A program made the translations under genes and the position numbers. This document shows positions 46,931 to 58,259 of a stretch of DNA of 64,000 nucleotides, piece after piece. The notes beneath the pieces are model-generated. The model was not told the origin of the DNA and did no database searches. It was given only the letters and a program-made list of their open reading frames with translations. Where the stretch lies: assembly GCA_934047225.1 (NCBI GenBank), contig OW203990.1:23787045-23851044 (forward strand), read 5' to 3'. Position 1 is the first letter of the stretch. Each line of letters opens with the position of its first letter. The DNA is from Ypsolopha sequella. Lineage: Eukaryota > Arthropoda > Insecta > Lepidoptera > Ypsolophidae.

Positions 46931-47364
46931 AACTTTGTGTACGGTACGTACACCGCACAATATCGCTAACTCATCAAACAGCGCGTCAACCGGCGATTTA
47001 CCTAATTACCACCATTCAGTTCACGTTTGAGCCTACATCACGGCGGACGCGCTCTCACCTCTCATATCAATTATCAATATCAATACCTTATCAATATAAT
47101 CTATAGTGGACATCTAGACTTATCATTTATATATCAACCCCAAGGGACACACCCTACATCTTATGTTTTTTTTTTTTTTTTTTTTTTTTCCACTATTGAT
47201 TATATTGATAAGGTATTGATATTGATAACTGATATGGGAGGTAAGAGCGCGTCCGCCGTGATGTAGGCTCAAACGTGAACTGAATGGTGGTAATTAGGTA
47301 AATCGCCGGTTGACGCGCTGTTTGATGAGTTAGCGATATTGTGCGGTGTACGTACCGTACACTT
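46931..47364. repeat. Long hairpin element, about 175-bp arms
   Basis: The left arm 46931-47109 and right arm 47190-47364 are inverted with few differences (gtgtacggtacgtacaccgc, cacggcggacgcgctct and caataccttatcaatataat blocks), around an 80-nt loop ending in a 26-nt T run. Non-coding. Confidence 0.88.
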
Positions 47365-49029
47365 TGATTTCTAGATATTTCAGATTATTTATTTGTTGAG
47401 TGGCGATGATTGTTCACAATATACTTATTTCTGTTGAGAAATATTTTTTGTATATTATTTATTTTCATTAAACAAAGGTAGGGTAAGTTTTTCTTGTAGA
47501 TTTATTAGATTTTAGATTTAACTTATTTTAGTATGAGATAATTTTATTTTCTGTGATGTAAGTTTTTCTCTTTTATTAATTAACATTAAACAAAGTTGGG
47601 TGTTGGTGTAGATTGTTTTCGTTTACTTATGACATTCTTGTTCTCGATTAAATGATTTGACATTTTTTATTCAAAAATCTGTATATTAGAATATTGGGTA
47701 GCTATAGTAGATCTAGTATAATAACGTTATATTATCTAGTAAAACGAGCAGAACTATTATTATTGCTCTTGTGTTTAATCTATGACTAACGCGCACGTTG
47801 AAGTCTATTGTTCGTAGTCGCTGCCTGTCTACGAGCTGCTACGACACTTGTAGCGCCGATACGTAGCACGTAGCGAGTGGCGGGTGACGCGTACAAATAA
47901 CTTGAGACCTTCACGGAATAAGTAATCCTTTTAAATGTTCCATACACAAACAGAAACAAAAACCTTTTATCATATTTTTTATATATACAAAGGTGTACCA
48001 TATTTGAAGAGCTTTTACTACGGAGCAACCCAAAAATACCAAAAAAAAATCTGCCCTTCCATACATTTCGGCTGAGCGTCATTGCATTTTTCTATGAAAC
48101 AGTGATTTATTTTTCGATATACATATATACAAATATATATGATATATATGTCACTATCTGTCCGTCTGTCCATATGTCACGGATATCTAGCTAGAAGACG
48201 GATAAGTTACAAACCTGAAATTTGGACATTGTGTGTAGATTTTTGACCCAGAACAGAATATATATTCAATCATTTAAATTTTTCAGGTGTGTCGATTTGT
48301 TTTTCTCGCCCTGTCATTTGGCATGTCATTGTCTAAAGCTAGAAAGGGGAGTACAAGTACACTTGTATTCCTTACTTTATTAAAAAATAAAGTAATGGCT
48401 TGCCGTCAAAGTTTTCAGTTTTGGACCATTTTTGTTACGTATCTCAAAAACTATACTACTAGCAGCTAGGAATTTGAAATCTGTGTTTAATACTATCATA
48501 TACTGTTTTTAAACAACAAATACTGAAAACAACATTTCATTATGTAGTTTGTTAGCTGCGACCAAAAGAAGCAAGCATTTTTCAAACCTAGTTTCATTTA
48601 TAAGTCAGTGAATCGTTTCAGTGGAATAAATAATATTCAAAAATTATACTTAAAAAAAAAAAATGTATGTAATAGAGTTCCGTCTAAGTATTCCTCTCTC
48701 TGTTCGTTATCCTTTATTTTATCTTCGATTGCCCTCTTTTTTATCATTATTCTTGCGTAAGTAGCTATTCATGTGTTTTGCTATCTGAGTCGATATAAAA
48801 CGTCATTCTTCTTTAATTTAGAGTTATTTCATGACTTATATTTTGACTCTTTTCATACCTCTTCCTTTGTTAGCTTCTAAGAAAAAAACAGGAAACTATT
48901 TGAAAAAAAAATGTGTTAAAATGAATCATCTATCACTTATACCATCCAACAAAAAATCTTAATAAAAAAATCTTTTGTCACTTTGATAGCTCTCAAAGAC
49001 CTACTGGGCGGTGGACCTACGAGTACCTG
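47365..49029. other. Spacer with a MITE fragment
   Basis: Positions about 47990-48115 match part of the 62456-62716 foldback (catatttgaagagctt, aaatctgccc-tccat and catttcggc-gagcg blocks). Otherwise no gene. Confidence 0.5.
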
Positions 49030-49188
49030 GGTCTACCGCGTAATTCTCATTTTCATCAACATCAACTAGAGATTGAAATTTGACGTGCGTGCGACGACGC
49101 CCGCCTAACATGCCATCTCTTTTGCACGCGTTGAATTTCGCATGCATTTGCTTGAAGTTGATACAAATGAGAATTACGCGGTAGAGCC
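49030..49188. repeat. Hairpin element, family P copy 2
   Basis: Left arm and loop match 25654-25815. The right arm is partly replaced by unrelated sequence. Confidence 0.75.
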
Positions 49189-49493
49189 CCTGTTTATAAA
49201 CCAAATCATCTATCACTTTGACATATATGCTAAAACATATATATAAAATGTTAATCATCTGTCACTTTGACACCTGCTAAAAAGTCTGTATAAAATATAG
49301 TATATTTTAATGATAAAATATTAATCATCTGTCACTTTGGAATTACTTAAACGAAACTAGGACTATTACTAAGAAGTAAAGTTTAACTATGAGGAATTAA
49401 GTTCGTTTGTGGCTTCACTGGTTTAGCAACCTAGTTTGGCCATGAGAAACAACACTGTACTTTACATAAATATTATCTTTTTTATTGTTTCAG

Positions 49494-49684
49494 TCCTGGT
49501 ATTTTCATTTACACGGTTCGGCAAACCAGTAATCATATCAGGCAAATACAGATTTCTTCAGGACAATAAATGTAAGGGAGCGAAGATCTCGTGGTTCTGT
49601 ACGAGAATATGTAACGGATGTAGAGCCGGGGTCATCACCATCGACAATGTCATTATTCAACATATAAATAACCACAACCACTAA
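49494..49684 (+). CDS. mod(mdg4): FLYWCH alternative exon 16
   Basis: The acceptor ATTGTTTCAG ends at 49493. It reads VLVFSFTRFGKPVIISGKYR, then ISWFCTRICNGCRAGVITID, then NNHNH and TAA. An extra Cys lies between the two canonical ones (C-T-R-I-C-N-G-C). It belongs to the TRFGKP/SRFGKP set. An ATG frame runs upstream into the intron but is not needed. Confidence 0.92.
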
Positions 49685-50870
49685 TGTGCTGACTATGGTA
49701 ATTAAGTATGTCTATTCTCCTTTAATTTAATTTTTTAACTACCGACGTATTTATTCAAAATGAACAATTATTATTATGCAGACCGTTCTTGATAAATAAA
49801 TATCTACTTTTAATGTTTCACTAATATCATTTCGATACTAAATATTTTTACTTTCTTCAAGCTTTTTGTTTATTTTGTACAAATATGAATCATAATTTTA
49901 ATAAAAGATAAAAGAAACCTTCAGCTATGTACTTAAACCCACTCGAGATCGTTGCCAGTTGATTATGGAACAAAATTATAAATATTAAAACGATAAAATA
50001 CAGTATTTTCTTTTATTCACAACCATTACATGTCAGACAAGTTTAAAACAGTACTATTGATTAAAATATGTACGTAATCTCCTTTATCATATAAAAAAAA
50101 ACCATGAATGCAGTCAATAATAAACAAAGATACACACAAAATATAAATACAAATATATATAAATACAAATACATATTAGATATATTTAAACTAAGCAAAA
50201 CATGTTAGCCAGATCGCTATTGACATCTACCTAGAAGGTACCTAAAAGGCTGGCTGTTCTTCTCTTTTGTATGGCCAGACAAATTCTATGGCAAGAGTAT
50301 GTGTCAGGTCTTGGATCTATAGGTAATTATTGTACCATATAGTTGTTCATGTTTAAAAAAAGTTTATAACTTTATTTTTTAAACAAACATTTTACTTGAT
50401 CTGAGCATTGTTACCGTGAAATTGACATAAATTATAAAAAACCGAAAACCTTTGTTATTTCAAAAGCTTTTTATAAGCGTTTTGCATAACTTACATAAAC
50501 ATCAATTTCACACTATGGAAAAGAATAATAGAATTAAATGAGACATGAGGATAATTCATAATTTGTATAAAAACGGCTCACTTCAATACGTGTTATGATC
50601 GGGAAATCCGACCAGTTTTAGCAGATTTAGACTGCCTTCATCTGGGCGAGTAAAGATGTTTACGCGACGACGTTAACACACTTAAGTGTGAGGCGTAAGT
50701 GTGAGCCGTTTTTATATAAATTATGTAAAAGAATATTATATGGGTACCTAAAGCAACATTCTTTTCATATTTAAATGTGGCTAACTTTTTATTGTAATTT
50801 TAAATGAAAGCCATTTTAATATCATATGTTTATTTTTTTCATATCTTACTACCAGTTTTCTTGTTTTCAG
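49685..50870. repeat. Spacer with a MITE fragment
   Basis: 50570-50705 is a hairpin-ended element (aaaacggctcact ... gtgagccgttttta) related to 43430-43560. The rest shows no gene. Confidence 0.55.
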
Positions 50871-51124
50871 ATTTGATGTTTACAAAATCACAAAGTGGAA
50901 AGCCTCTTATTATTTATAAAGATTATTCTTACAACTTAGTGAATAAATCTGATAAAAGGCAAACGACCAGCTGGAGGTGTTCTACACATAACACCAAGGG
51001 CTGCAGGGCGAGACTCATATTGTTTACTAACAATGATATTGATAGCTCCAGATCCAATTTAGAGCACAACCATCAACCTGGAAACTTTATTCAAATTGAC
51101 GGAAAATATATTAAAATAAGATAA
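50871..51124 (+). CDS. mod(mdg4): FLYWCH alternative exon 17, C-tail
   Basis: The acceptor TTGTTTTCAG ends at 50870. It reads DLMFTKSQSGKPLIIYKDYS, then TTSWRCSTHNTKGCRARLIL, an insertion (TNNDIDSSRSN) before LEHNH, and a tail QPGNFIQIDGKYIKIR to the stop. The tail resembles that of exons 11, 12 and 23 in pattern (H-x-H-x-P ... I ... G-x-x-Y-I), although its front half resembles the exon 4 group. Confidence 0.9.
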
Positions 51125-52189
51125 AACTAATAATTTAGTTAATTAAAAAAAAATTAAGGCAATTTAAGCAAAATCTTGAGACTGCAAAAATTTTCTGGAT
51201 GGTATAATACATCGTCGTGTTATTAAACAAGTAAAGTTCGGGCCAACCAAAAAAGCAAGCTTGAAGTCGAACTTCGGCAAAGGTACTCGCCAACGACCTT
51301 GAGTCGATCTGTGCCGGTACAAATATCGACAGAAACTATATTGAAATAACGTTCACATCAACGCGCAATGCATTACGAGGTCGATTGGTCTCCGTATAGC
51401 GCAAAATAGGAGAAAATAATACTTTTCAGAAGGACGCCATAGACGGAAAAAATCCATAAATAATTTTTCTAAGCAATATTTTTCTTGTATTTTAGTTGAA
51501 GAACCATACAAATACTATTAGTGGTTTCAAAGAAATAACCAATTTTACTTAATTTTAGTCTAAAAACAACTTAACTTTGAACAATAGTTTCATACTGTTT
51601 CTTATACGCGAGAATAAGTTGTTCTTTATAGTTTAACTAAAAATGTATATTTTTTTATAATTTAAACATACCGTTAAAGAGAAATAACTTTATCAATAGA
51701 GTCAATTTCAGATGACGCTGTGAAGAGGCGCCTTAATAGCACTTCTCAAGTTTTTCTTTATCTCTTTTATTTATCTCTGTCATCTATTTCTCTCTATCCA
51801 GCTGGAGCTAGTTTCACTCCTGAATCCCTCAGCGAATCCCTTTTCCTCGTCGACGTTGCCTGAGCTGAATGATGCTATCAGCCATTACTTTTTTACACCC
51901 CACTCCATGGTTGGCCTGAACTTTATAGACTGTCAAATTTTATAGAGCTATCAGAAAATAGCTGGCATAAAACAAGAAAAATATTTGGAGGAAACATTAA
52001 GCTTAATACTTAATTACTTGTCTGATATAGTTTGGTTACTATAGTTTGGTTAGTATTTGTCAATTTTTCTATATAATTACTAAAAACGATTGGGCTAATT
52101 AAACTCAAATAATAAAGCAAATAAGGTAGTATATCGAGAAAGTATCCAATACGACAGACAAGTTTGTAGACATGTTGTATGATTTGCAT
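51125..52189. other. Spacer, nothing recognised
   Basis: No supported gene. Confidence 0.45.
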
Positions 52190-52400
52190 AGTAATAATAA
52201 TAAAAACACTTTATTGCACACAAAAACACAGATAAATACAGATTAGAATTAAGAGAAATACAGGGCAATAGCGGACTTGTTTCTGGAAGAAATTTCTTAC
52301 AGTCAACCATAAATGATAGAGATGAAGAACATTTTATGCATTGGCTTATTGTAATTTAAATTGAGTTCATAAAGAGTGATATAAATATGTATGTAACTAT
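52190..52400 (-). mobile_element. LINE 3'-end fragment (antisense)
   Basis: Matches 15370-15620 nearly base for base, starting in an aataataataa run and continuing aaacactttattgcaca. Same family as the 54.5 kb element. Confidence 0.68.
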
Positions 52401-52794
52401 GCATATAGGCAGGGACCGTCCATTCGGTTCAATGGTTTAGTAGTAGTATTTGCATAATAATATAGGATTAAATAAAGTAAATGTTTTATTTAATGTACTC
52501 TGAACACGATATACGCTGGACTACCTTTTTTTTGTTTAGCCACTAGCTACAGGTAGCGGTACGGTTTATGAGGTTTGACCTTGACTGACTGCACTTAGTG
52601 ATTTTGTGCGCGAATGTACACATGCGCTAGTCCCCAACCACTTTCGCCGAGCGGTCGAAAATCGTGCCTTGACCTGTAAATAACTACTTAGCTTAAGTTA
52701 GTGGACCGCCGATACCAACTCTATGTTATGTATGAAAGGAGGTCCTCTGTAACTCGAACCCGCATACCTCCCGAACGTTGACGGCTGTCTAAAC

Positions 52795-53330
52795 CAGGGG
52801 TTCCCAAAGTGGGTGACGTGGCACCCGGGTGCCGCGAGCGTATTTCAGGGGTGCCGCCAGTGAGCGTATGCCAGCGGTGCCGACACATTTACTTAATTAT
52901 CACTAAAAATTAGGAATTAAGTAGTAGAATTTAATTTTCATTATATGGCAACACCATTATTTGAATCCAGAGCCGTTAAATTATAAATGCTGTTGGCAAG
53001 ATTGCATTAAAAAGACTTTTGCGTTTTACCTCAACTTATCTATATGAGTCTGCATGCTCGACGTATGCTTACATAATAACAGATACAGGAGCAAACTTTC
53101 AGCGTCAAGTGATTTACGGTTCAAATTGACAAAATTTCCTATAAACTTAAAGGAAATTATGAAAAATTCATTAAAACAGTTTCATTCTTCGCATTAAAGG
53201 TAAATGAGCATTAAACTGCATTGTGTTTTTTTTGTTTTCCTAAGTAGTCAAACAACTTTAAGAGTAGGTGTGCCGCGATTTTTTTTAGCACTACAAGGTT
53301 GCCGTGGTGACAAAAGTTTGGGAACCCCTG
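52795..53330. mobile_element. hAT-type MITE
   Basis: Flanked by perfect 8-bp duplication GTCTAAAC (52787-52794, 53331-53338), with inverted ends CAGGGGTTCCCAAA / TTTGGGAACCCCTG. 536 bp with no transposase. Confidence 0.9.
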
Positions 53331-53449
53331 GTCTAAACAGTACTTGCGAGCGTACTCTTATTGGGATGCATACCTATAGAATCACACATACTTATAAAAA
53401 TGAAATATAATTTATTAAGATATGTTATTAAGATTTTCATACATTTCAG

Positions 53450-53637
53450 AACCGGAATTTGCAGAATCCCGTTTCGGGAAGCCGGTGATCAAAATCGGTA
53501 AATACCGGTTCAATAAGTTCTGTAAAGATACCGGTGCTAAAGCGCGGTGGACATGTTCCAGATACCCTTCTTGTAAAGCGAAGATCTTCACTATTGAAAA
53601 CGCCTTAGTTAAATGTTTGACCTATCACAACCACTGA
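53450..53637 (+). CDS. mod(mdg4): FLYWCH alternative exon 18
   Basis: The acceptor CATACATTTCAG ends at 53449. It reads EPEFAESRFGKPVIKIGKYR, then KARWTCSRYPSCKAKIFTIE, then TYHNH and TGA. The spacer between the zinc Cys residues is short (five residues). It is a sister of exon 19. AATAAA lies 8 nt after the stop. A 223-bp tandem duplication begins in its last codons. Confidence 0.92.
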
Positions 53638-54071
53638 AACTTCAATAAAAACCCCTACCAAAAAAACAAAAATACCCGCTTTTATTTCGTACTTCGCTGC
53701 TTCTTTTTTTTTGTACTCAGCTTACCATATTTTACATATATCGTCACAACATGAATCTCCGAAGGGCTGTCAGAGGTGTTCCGAGTGTGAACTGTAAAAT
53801 GCAAGTCCCAGTTCATACTCTATACACCTCCGTTTCACCGACAATTATCACAACCCCTGAAACTTCAATAAAAACCCCTACCAAAAAAACAAAAATACCC
53901 GCTTTTATTTCGTACTTCGCTGCTTCTTTATTTTTGTACTCAGCTTACCATATTTTACATATATCGTCACGACATGAATCTCCGAGGGGCTGTCAGAGGT
54001 GTTCCGAGTGTGAACTGTAAAATGCAAGTCACAGTCCATACTCTGTACACCTCCGTTTCACCGACAATTAT
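53626..54071 (+). repeat. 223-bp tandem duplication starting at the exon 18 stop
   Basis: 53626-53848 and 53849-about 54071 are near-identical (cacaacc-ctgaaacttcaat, accatattttacatatatcg, gctgtcagaggtgttccg). The unit contains the last two codons of exon 18, its poly(A)-signal region and the end of the adjacent SINE. Confidence 0.85.
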
Positions 54072-54290
54072 TACGTCCCAACGTGATGGGTGGTGGGCCC
54101 TATCGCCGTACTTTGGGCATAAATACACGCAGGGCATGCAGGTTTCCTAACGATGTTTTCCTTCACCGTTCAGCAAGTGGTAAATAAAAACAAATAATAG
54201 CTATGCACATTAATTTCGAAAAACTTATTGGTGCATATCCAACCTGGGATCGAACCTGGATCTACCCCCGCCGCCGCCCCTTTTACATAT
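54020..54290 (-). mobile_element. tRNA-derived SINE, inverted copy
   Basis: Inverted match to 7903-8240: attacgtcccaacgtgatgg, gttttccttcaccgtt and the B-box complement ggatcgaacctgga. Confidence 0.7.
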
Positions 54291-54534
54291 TCAATTTCAA
54301 TTCAATTCAATATTTTTATTGCAGACAAATGTCCATAGAGTATTAGTAACAGTTACTTTATTGGTATGTTAGTAGGTACAAAATTCTTAATTAACTATAG
54401 TATAATGTGGAGCTGCATCCATCTCCGTAAGAGAGGAGAGTCCCACCGATCTGAAAATACCTTCAGAATGCCGTTGGTGCTACCGCGAAGATGGGCAAGT
54501 GCAGAGGCGCACCTCTTTCTCATGATCGCAGCGA

Positions 54535-55140
54535 ATGAATGAATGAATGAATAAACACTTTATTGCACGGAAAATTTAAAATAAAACACAGAATACAGAA
54601 TGCTTACATAATAACATAATGCTTACACAAAAGGCAAGGGCGGACTTATTCCTTAAAGAAATTTCTTCCAGTCAATCGATGATGTGGAGAAAGAAAAAAA
54701 TTACAAGTGAAATAATCATATTTGTGCAAAAAGAAAAATAATCTTCTTCAAGCCTAATATTTTAATATAATACACTACATGCTAATACATACACAAATAC
54801 ATAAATACATACATACAAATAAAGTAGCATAGTCAGTCTAGTCAGAGCGATGAAAGGTAATAATTTTTCAGGTTAAATCTAAAAGAGGACACAGAAGGAA
54901 GATTTCTGAGGGTTTGCGGAAGTTCATTCCAAAGCTGAACTGCATTGACCGTAAACGATTTAGAGAAACGATTAGTGGTGTGCGCAGGCATCGCCAGATC
55001 GATATGATGACAAAACTGAAGCGCTCTGTTGCTGCGATCAGTGCGTAGGAAAATTCTTTTTTTTAAAGCTATCGGTCTGCAACTGCGCAAACATTTCTGA
55101 CGCGCTACACCGCTACGGCAGCCCCGAAGTGCCCTTAACG
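54535..55140 (-). mobile_element. Jockey-type LINE 3' end
   Basis: Reverse-strand coding end: AHTTNRFSKSFTVNAVQLWN, then ELPQTLRNLPSVSSFRFNL, then a stop. This is the usual C-terminus after the RT of Jockey/CR1-like elements. It is followed by a 3' UTR ending in a (TTCA)n tail (read + as gaatgaatgaatgaat at about 54533). 5' truncated upstream of about 55140. Confidence 0.78.
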
Positions 55141-55181
55141 CATTATTATTATTATATTATCCTTTATATTTTTTTTAGCAG

Positions 55182-55366
55182 CAGAATTCGGGACATCCCG
55201 CTACGGAAAGCCAATCATCAAGCTCGGTCTCTACCGGTACAACAAGTATCACCTCAGTAAAGGTCCTCGAGCGAGATGGAACTGTAGCAGATACCCAAAC
55301 TGTAAAGCGTACATGGTCACTGTAGATAATGAAATTATTAAACATGTTGTAGACCATAACCATTGA
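55182..55366 (+). CDS. mod(mdg4): FLYWCH alternative exon 19 with tandem acceptors
   Basis: No ATG. Three consecutive AGs (tttttTAGCAGCAG) could each act as acceptor at 55178, 55181 or 55184, all in the same phase, adding or removing one Ala or Glu. It then reads FGTSRYGKPIIKLGLYRYNK, ARWNCSRYPNCKAYMVTVDN, and DHNH before TGA. Complete finger with a five-residue Cys spacer like exon 18, its sister. Confidence 0.91.
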
Positions 55367-57301
55367 TAACTACTTCCATTACATGTACATTAGTTTTTTC
55401 TATTTGAAAAAAGAAAGACCGTTATCTATTGTATTTCTATTGATTTAGAATTCGAGTGATAAGAATTTACTCTTTAACTCTGTTGGGATATATATGTCCA
55501 TTTTCTATTGTTTAACTATTGTTCTTTTTCAAATAAAGAATCAGTGAAAGATTTACGTCATCAAGAATATATTTATGTCTATTCACGTCGAAAAAGAAGT
55601 GACTCTTTTCTTGACTCTGAGTCTTTCCTTTCTTTTGTCTTAATATAATTTTTTACAAGAATAAAAGAGCTACCTTTTTGTTTTGTTAACTTGTTGTTTC
55701 TACAGGCTAAAAACACTGAAATTGTTAACATTACGTAAACTGTATAATTACGTTTATGTTCAAGTAAATGACTTTCAGTTTAACCCAAGATATCTGAACA
55801 TATTTGGAATGTAAACTGTTTTTTTAATCTGATATAAGATATAATAGTAAATAAAATAAACATAATACTTCGGCTCGTACCTTAAAGTACATTAAGCTCT
55901 TACAATAAAAAAACAAAGACTATTCATTTAGTATGCCAGCTCAAACCATGAACTAAAAAACTATAAATTTCCCATGCCTGTTGACTAAAGACTCTATTTT
56001 TCACGATCTTGGTATACATTTGTTAATTCTTTACATTATTAACGATCCACGCAAGACCATCTGCGGCCACCCCATATAATTATGTAAATGGTCTTTTGAC
56101 ATGTAGCCTGTGCAATCGCACTTTCAAGGCCAAAATGTCAGCCATTGGAGAGCTCACCAGCGAAGTTCTGAGCCTTGATCAGTCACTATGACCGAAAAAC
56201 GGCCAGGAGGCATCATCATCACATTATTAATCAATTAAGTCAGAATGTAGTCAGACAAATATTCAAGGTTTTGACTTTTCTTTTTTCGGTATGTACCTTA
56301 ACATAATTTAATCTAAGCGAAATACTGCTTCATTTATAAAAAATGTTGGTAATTAATGATCTACCTACTGTGACAAGCCGATGGCTCGTCGCGGGATCTG
56401 GCGGGATCTTTCTTGAATAATACGACCTTATTTCGCTTTGAGTTCTTGTCTTATTCCTTTTTTTCTCAAAGTTTGTTCACTGATTCACATGATACAAATT
56501 AAGGTAGAGGAGCTTTGAACCTCGCAGGGCACTTGCTCATCGTGCCGGAGGTATTTTACTTCTCAAGGACTCCAGAAGGAATCTTATGGAGAGTCAGTTC
56601 CTCCTCAGCAGGACTCTAGAAGAAATATTGCTCGTGTTTTGTTTGAAAGATCTTTTATACTGGATCTTAATTTATTTTTGGAAAACACGAAATAAATCAG
56701 TCAATACGACGTATGTCGATCCATAAGGATTATCGATTGCCAACTAAACACGAACAAATAGTCCTTAAACCTACCTATAAGACCTAACCTTAGGTCTTCT
56801 TCAAGCCTAATATTTTAATATAATACACTACCATCATAGGTAGGTAAGGTAGGTAATTAATTATGGTTGGTGCGATATGTTCATTATTATTACTTAATTT
56901 TGAGAGGTCTAGTTTGTCGGTTGGTCAGGTCATGTCTGTCAGTGCTGCCTGTTGAGTCTAGATCCATGATGAGCACCAAGTGACCAGATATATGACGTCT
57001 CCGAGATTCGTCCTATTTCCACACATACACGCTTACACAATGTTACCTATAACGACTGCTTCACCATTCGCATAGTTAAGTCATTCACTCTACTATTAAG
57101 GGTCGGTTCCGCCAAAAATGTTCTCGCGTTTGGACAATTTAGCATATTATCGATTGCCAAGTTATATCAAACCAAAAAGATCATCAACCTAACTATAACA
57201 CCTAATTTAACCTAGGAATACATGTGCCTAGCTATATTATATATTATGTGTATATATATACATAATTCCATAATTAATGTTCAATATAAATATCTTCACA
57301 G
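55367..57301. repeat. Spacer with LINE and mariner fragments
   Basis: Around 56100-56170 a + strand frame reads CSLCNRTFKAKMSA, a C-x2-C finger like those near some LINE 3' ends, followed by a catcatcatcac tail. 57100-57150 repeats the 5' part of the mariner relic at 45050-45100. The rest shows nothing. Confidence 0.5.
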
Positions 57302-57528
57302 GTTCTACCATAAATTTCGTGATGGACCCAAGAGGAAGGCATACGTTAACGATAGATGGACACAAGTTTAACAAATACTATGAAGGCTTTAACAATAAAG
57401 TGTACTGGCTCTGCGCACAGAAGCCTTCAGAAGGGTGTAAAGTTTCCGTCATTACTATTGACGGACGCATTCTCAAAATAACTCATAAACACAACCATGG
57501 CGTTCACCAGATCTCGCACTCCGCCTGA
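57302..57528 (+). CDS. mod(mdg4): FLYWCH alternative exon 20 with LINE-derived tail
   Basis: The acceptor TCTTCACAG ends at 57301. It reads GSTINFVMDPRGRHTLTIDG, then VYWLCAQKPSEGCKVSVITI, then THKHNH. Other exons stop here. This one continues GVHQISHSA to a TGA at 57526-57528. From about 57496 the DNA is LINE sequence in another frame, so the tail is a by-product of insertion exactly at the finger's end. Val replaces the Ala after C-K. N-terminal DPRGRH is not shared with other exons. Confidence 0.88.
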
Positions 57529-58250
57529 ACGGGACAAGACCATAGCTGGAGCTCCGCTTGTATGAGTCTCGCAAATACGAGACCTAGGAGTGACATTTGA
57601 CGGCGAACTGACTCTTAATGACCACATTGAGTTGAGCTGTATGAAAGCCTATAAATCACTAGGCTTTGTAATGAGACAAACTGCTAGTTTTAAGGATCCG
57701 AGACCCATTGTAGCGATATACAACGCCTATGTGAGAAGTAAATTAGAGTTCAACGTAATCATCTGGGACCCACAAGAGAATAAATGGTGGAAAGAGTCCA
57801 ACGTATATTTGCTCGATATCTGTATAAAAAAATGTATGGGTATTATCCCTACTTATTCCTATTCATGTTCGTGGTCGGAATGGTGGGGTAGACACCTACC
57901 AGACACAGAACACAGACATAGAGACGCAGGCTATAGTCCGGCTTCTTCGTGCGCGACCTTCCTGCGGGGTACAGACGTTGGCGGGGGCGAGGTAGCTTCG
58001 ACTGCGCGACTGCGACTGTCGGTGAGTGAAGCGCAGCAGCACGCGCTTCCCGTCCCCGTTACACCACCCGCCCCCGCTAACATCCTCGTACCTCGTCTCC
58101 GCCAACGTCTGTACCCCGCAGGAAGGTCGCGCACGAAGAAGCCGGACTATAGCGCTTCTAATGCACTATTATGTGCTGTTACACAACCGAGTGGACGACC
58201 CTGCTGCCAGAGAATATAAAGTATGCTGCTGCTCTCGCGGACTGCAAGTT
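57496..58250 (+). mobile_element. LINE (Jockey/CR1-like) fragment
   Basis: In its own frames it reads AFTRSRTPPERDKTIAGAPL, then IRDLGVTFDGELTLNDHIEL, AYKSLGFVMRQTASFKD and AYVRSKLEFNVIIWDPQEN. This is the thumb region of non-LTR reverse transcriptase, followed beyond an inserted hairpin by YYVLLHNRVDDPAA. Both the 5' part (catalytic domain) and the 3' end are missing. Confidence 0.82.
57931..58152. repeat. GC-rich hairpin element inside the LINE
   Basis: Arms of about 57 bp (ctatagtccggcttcttcgt ... ) are perfectly or nearly inverted, and the loop itself is partly inverted. It interrupts the LINE frame and is strongly GC-rich against the AT-rich surroundings. Confidence 0.82.
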
Positions 58251-58259
58251 TTTAATTTA

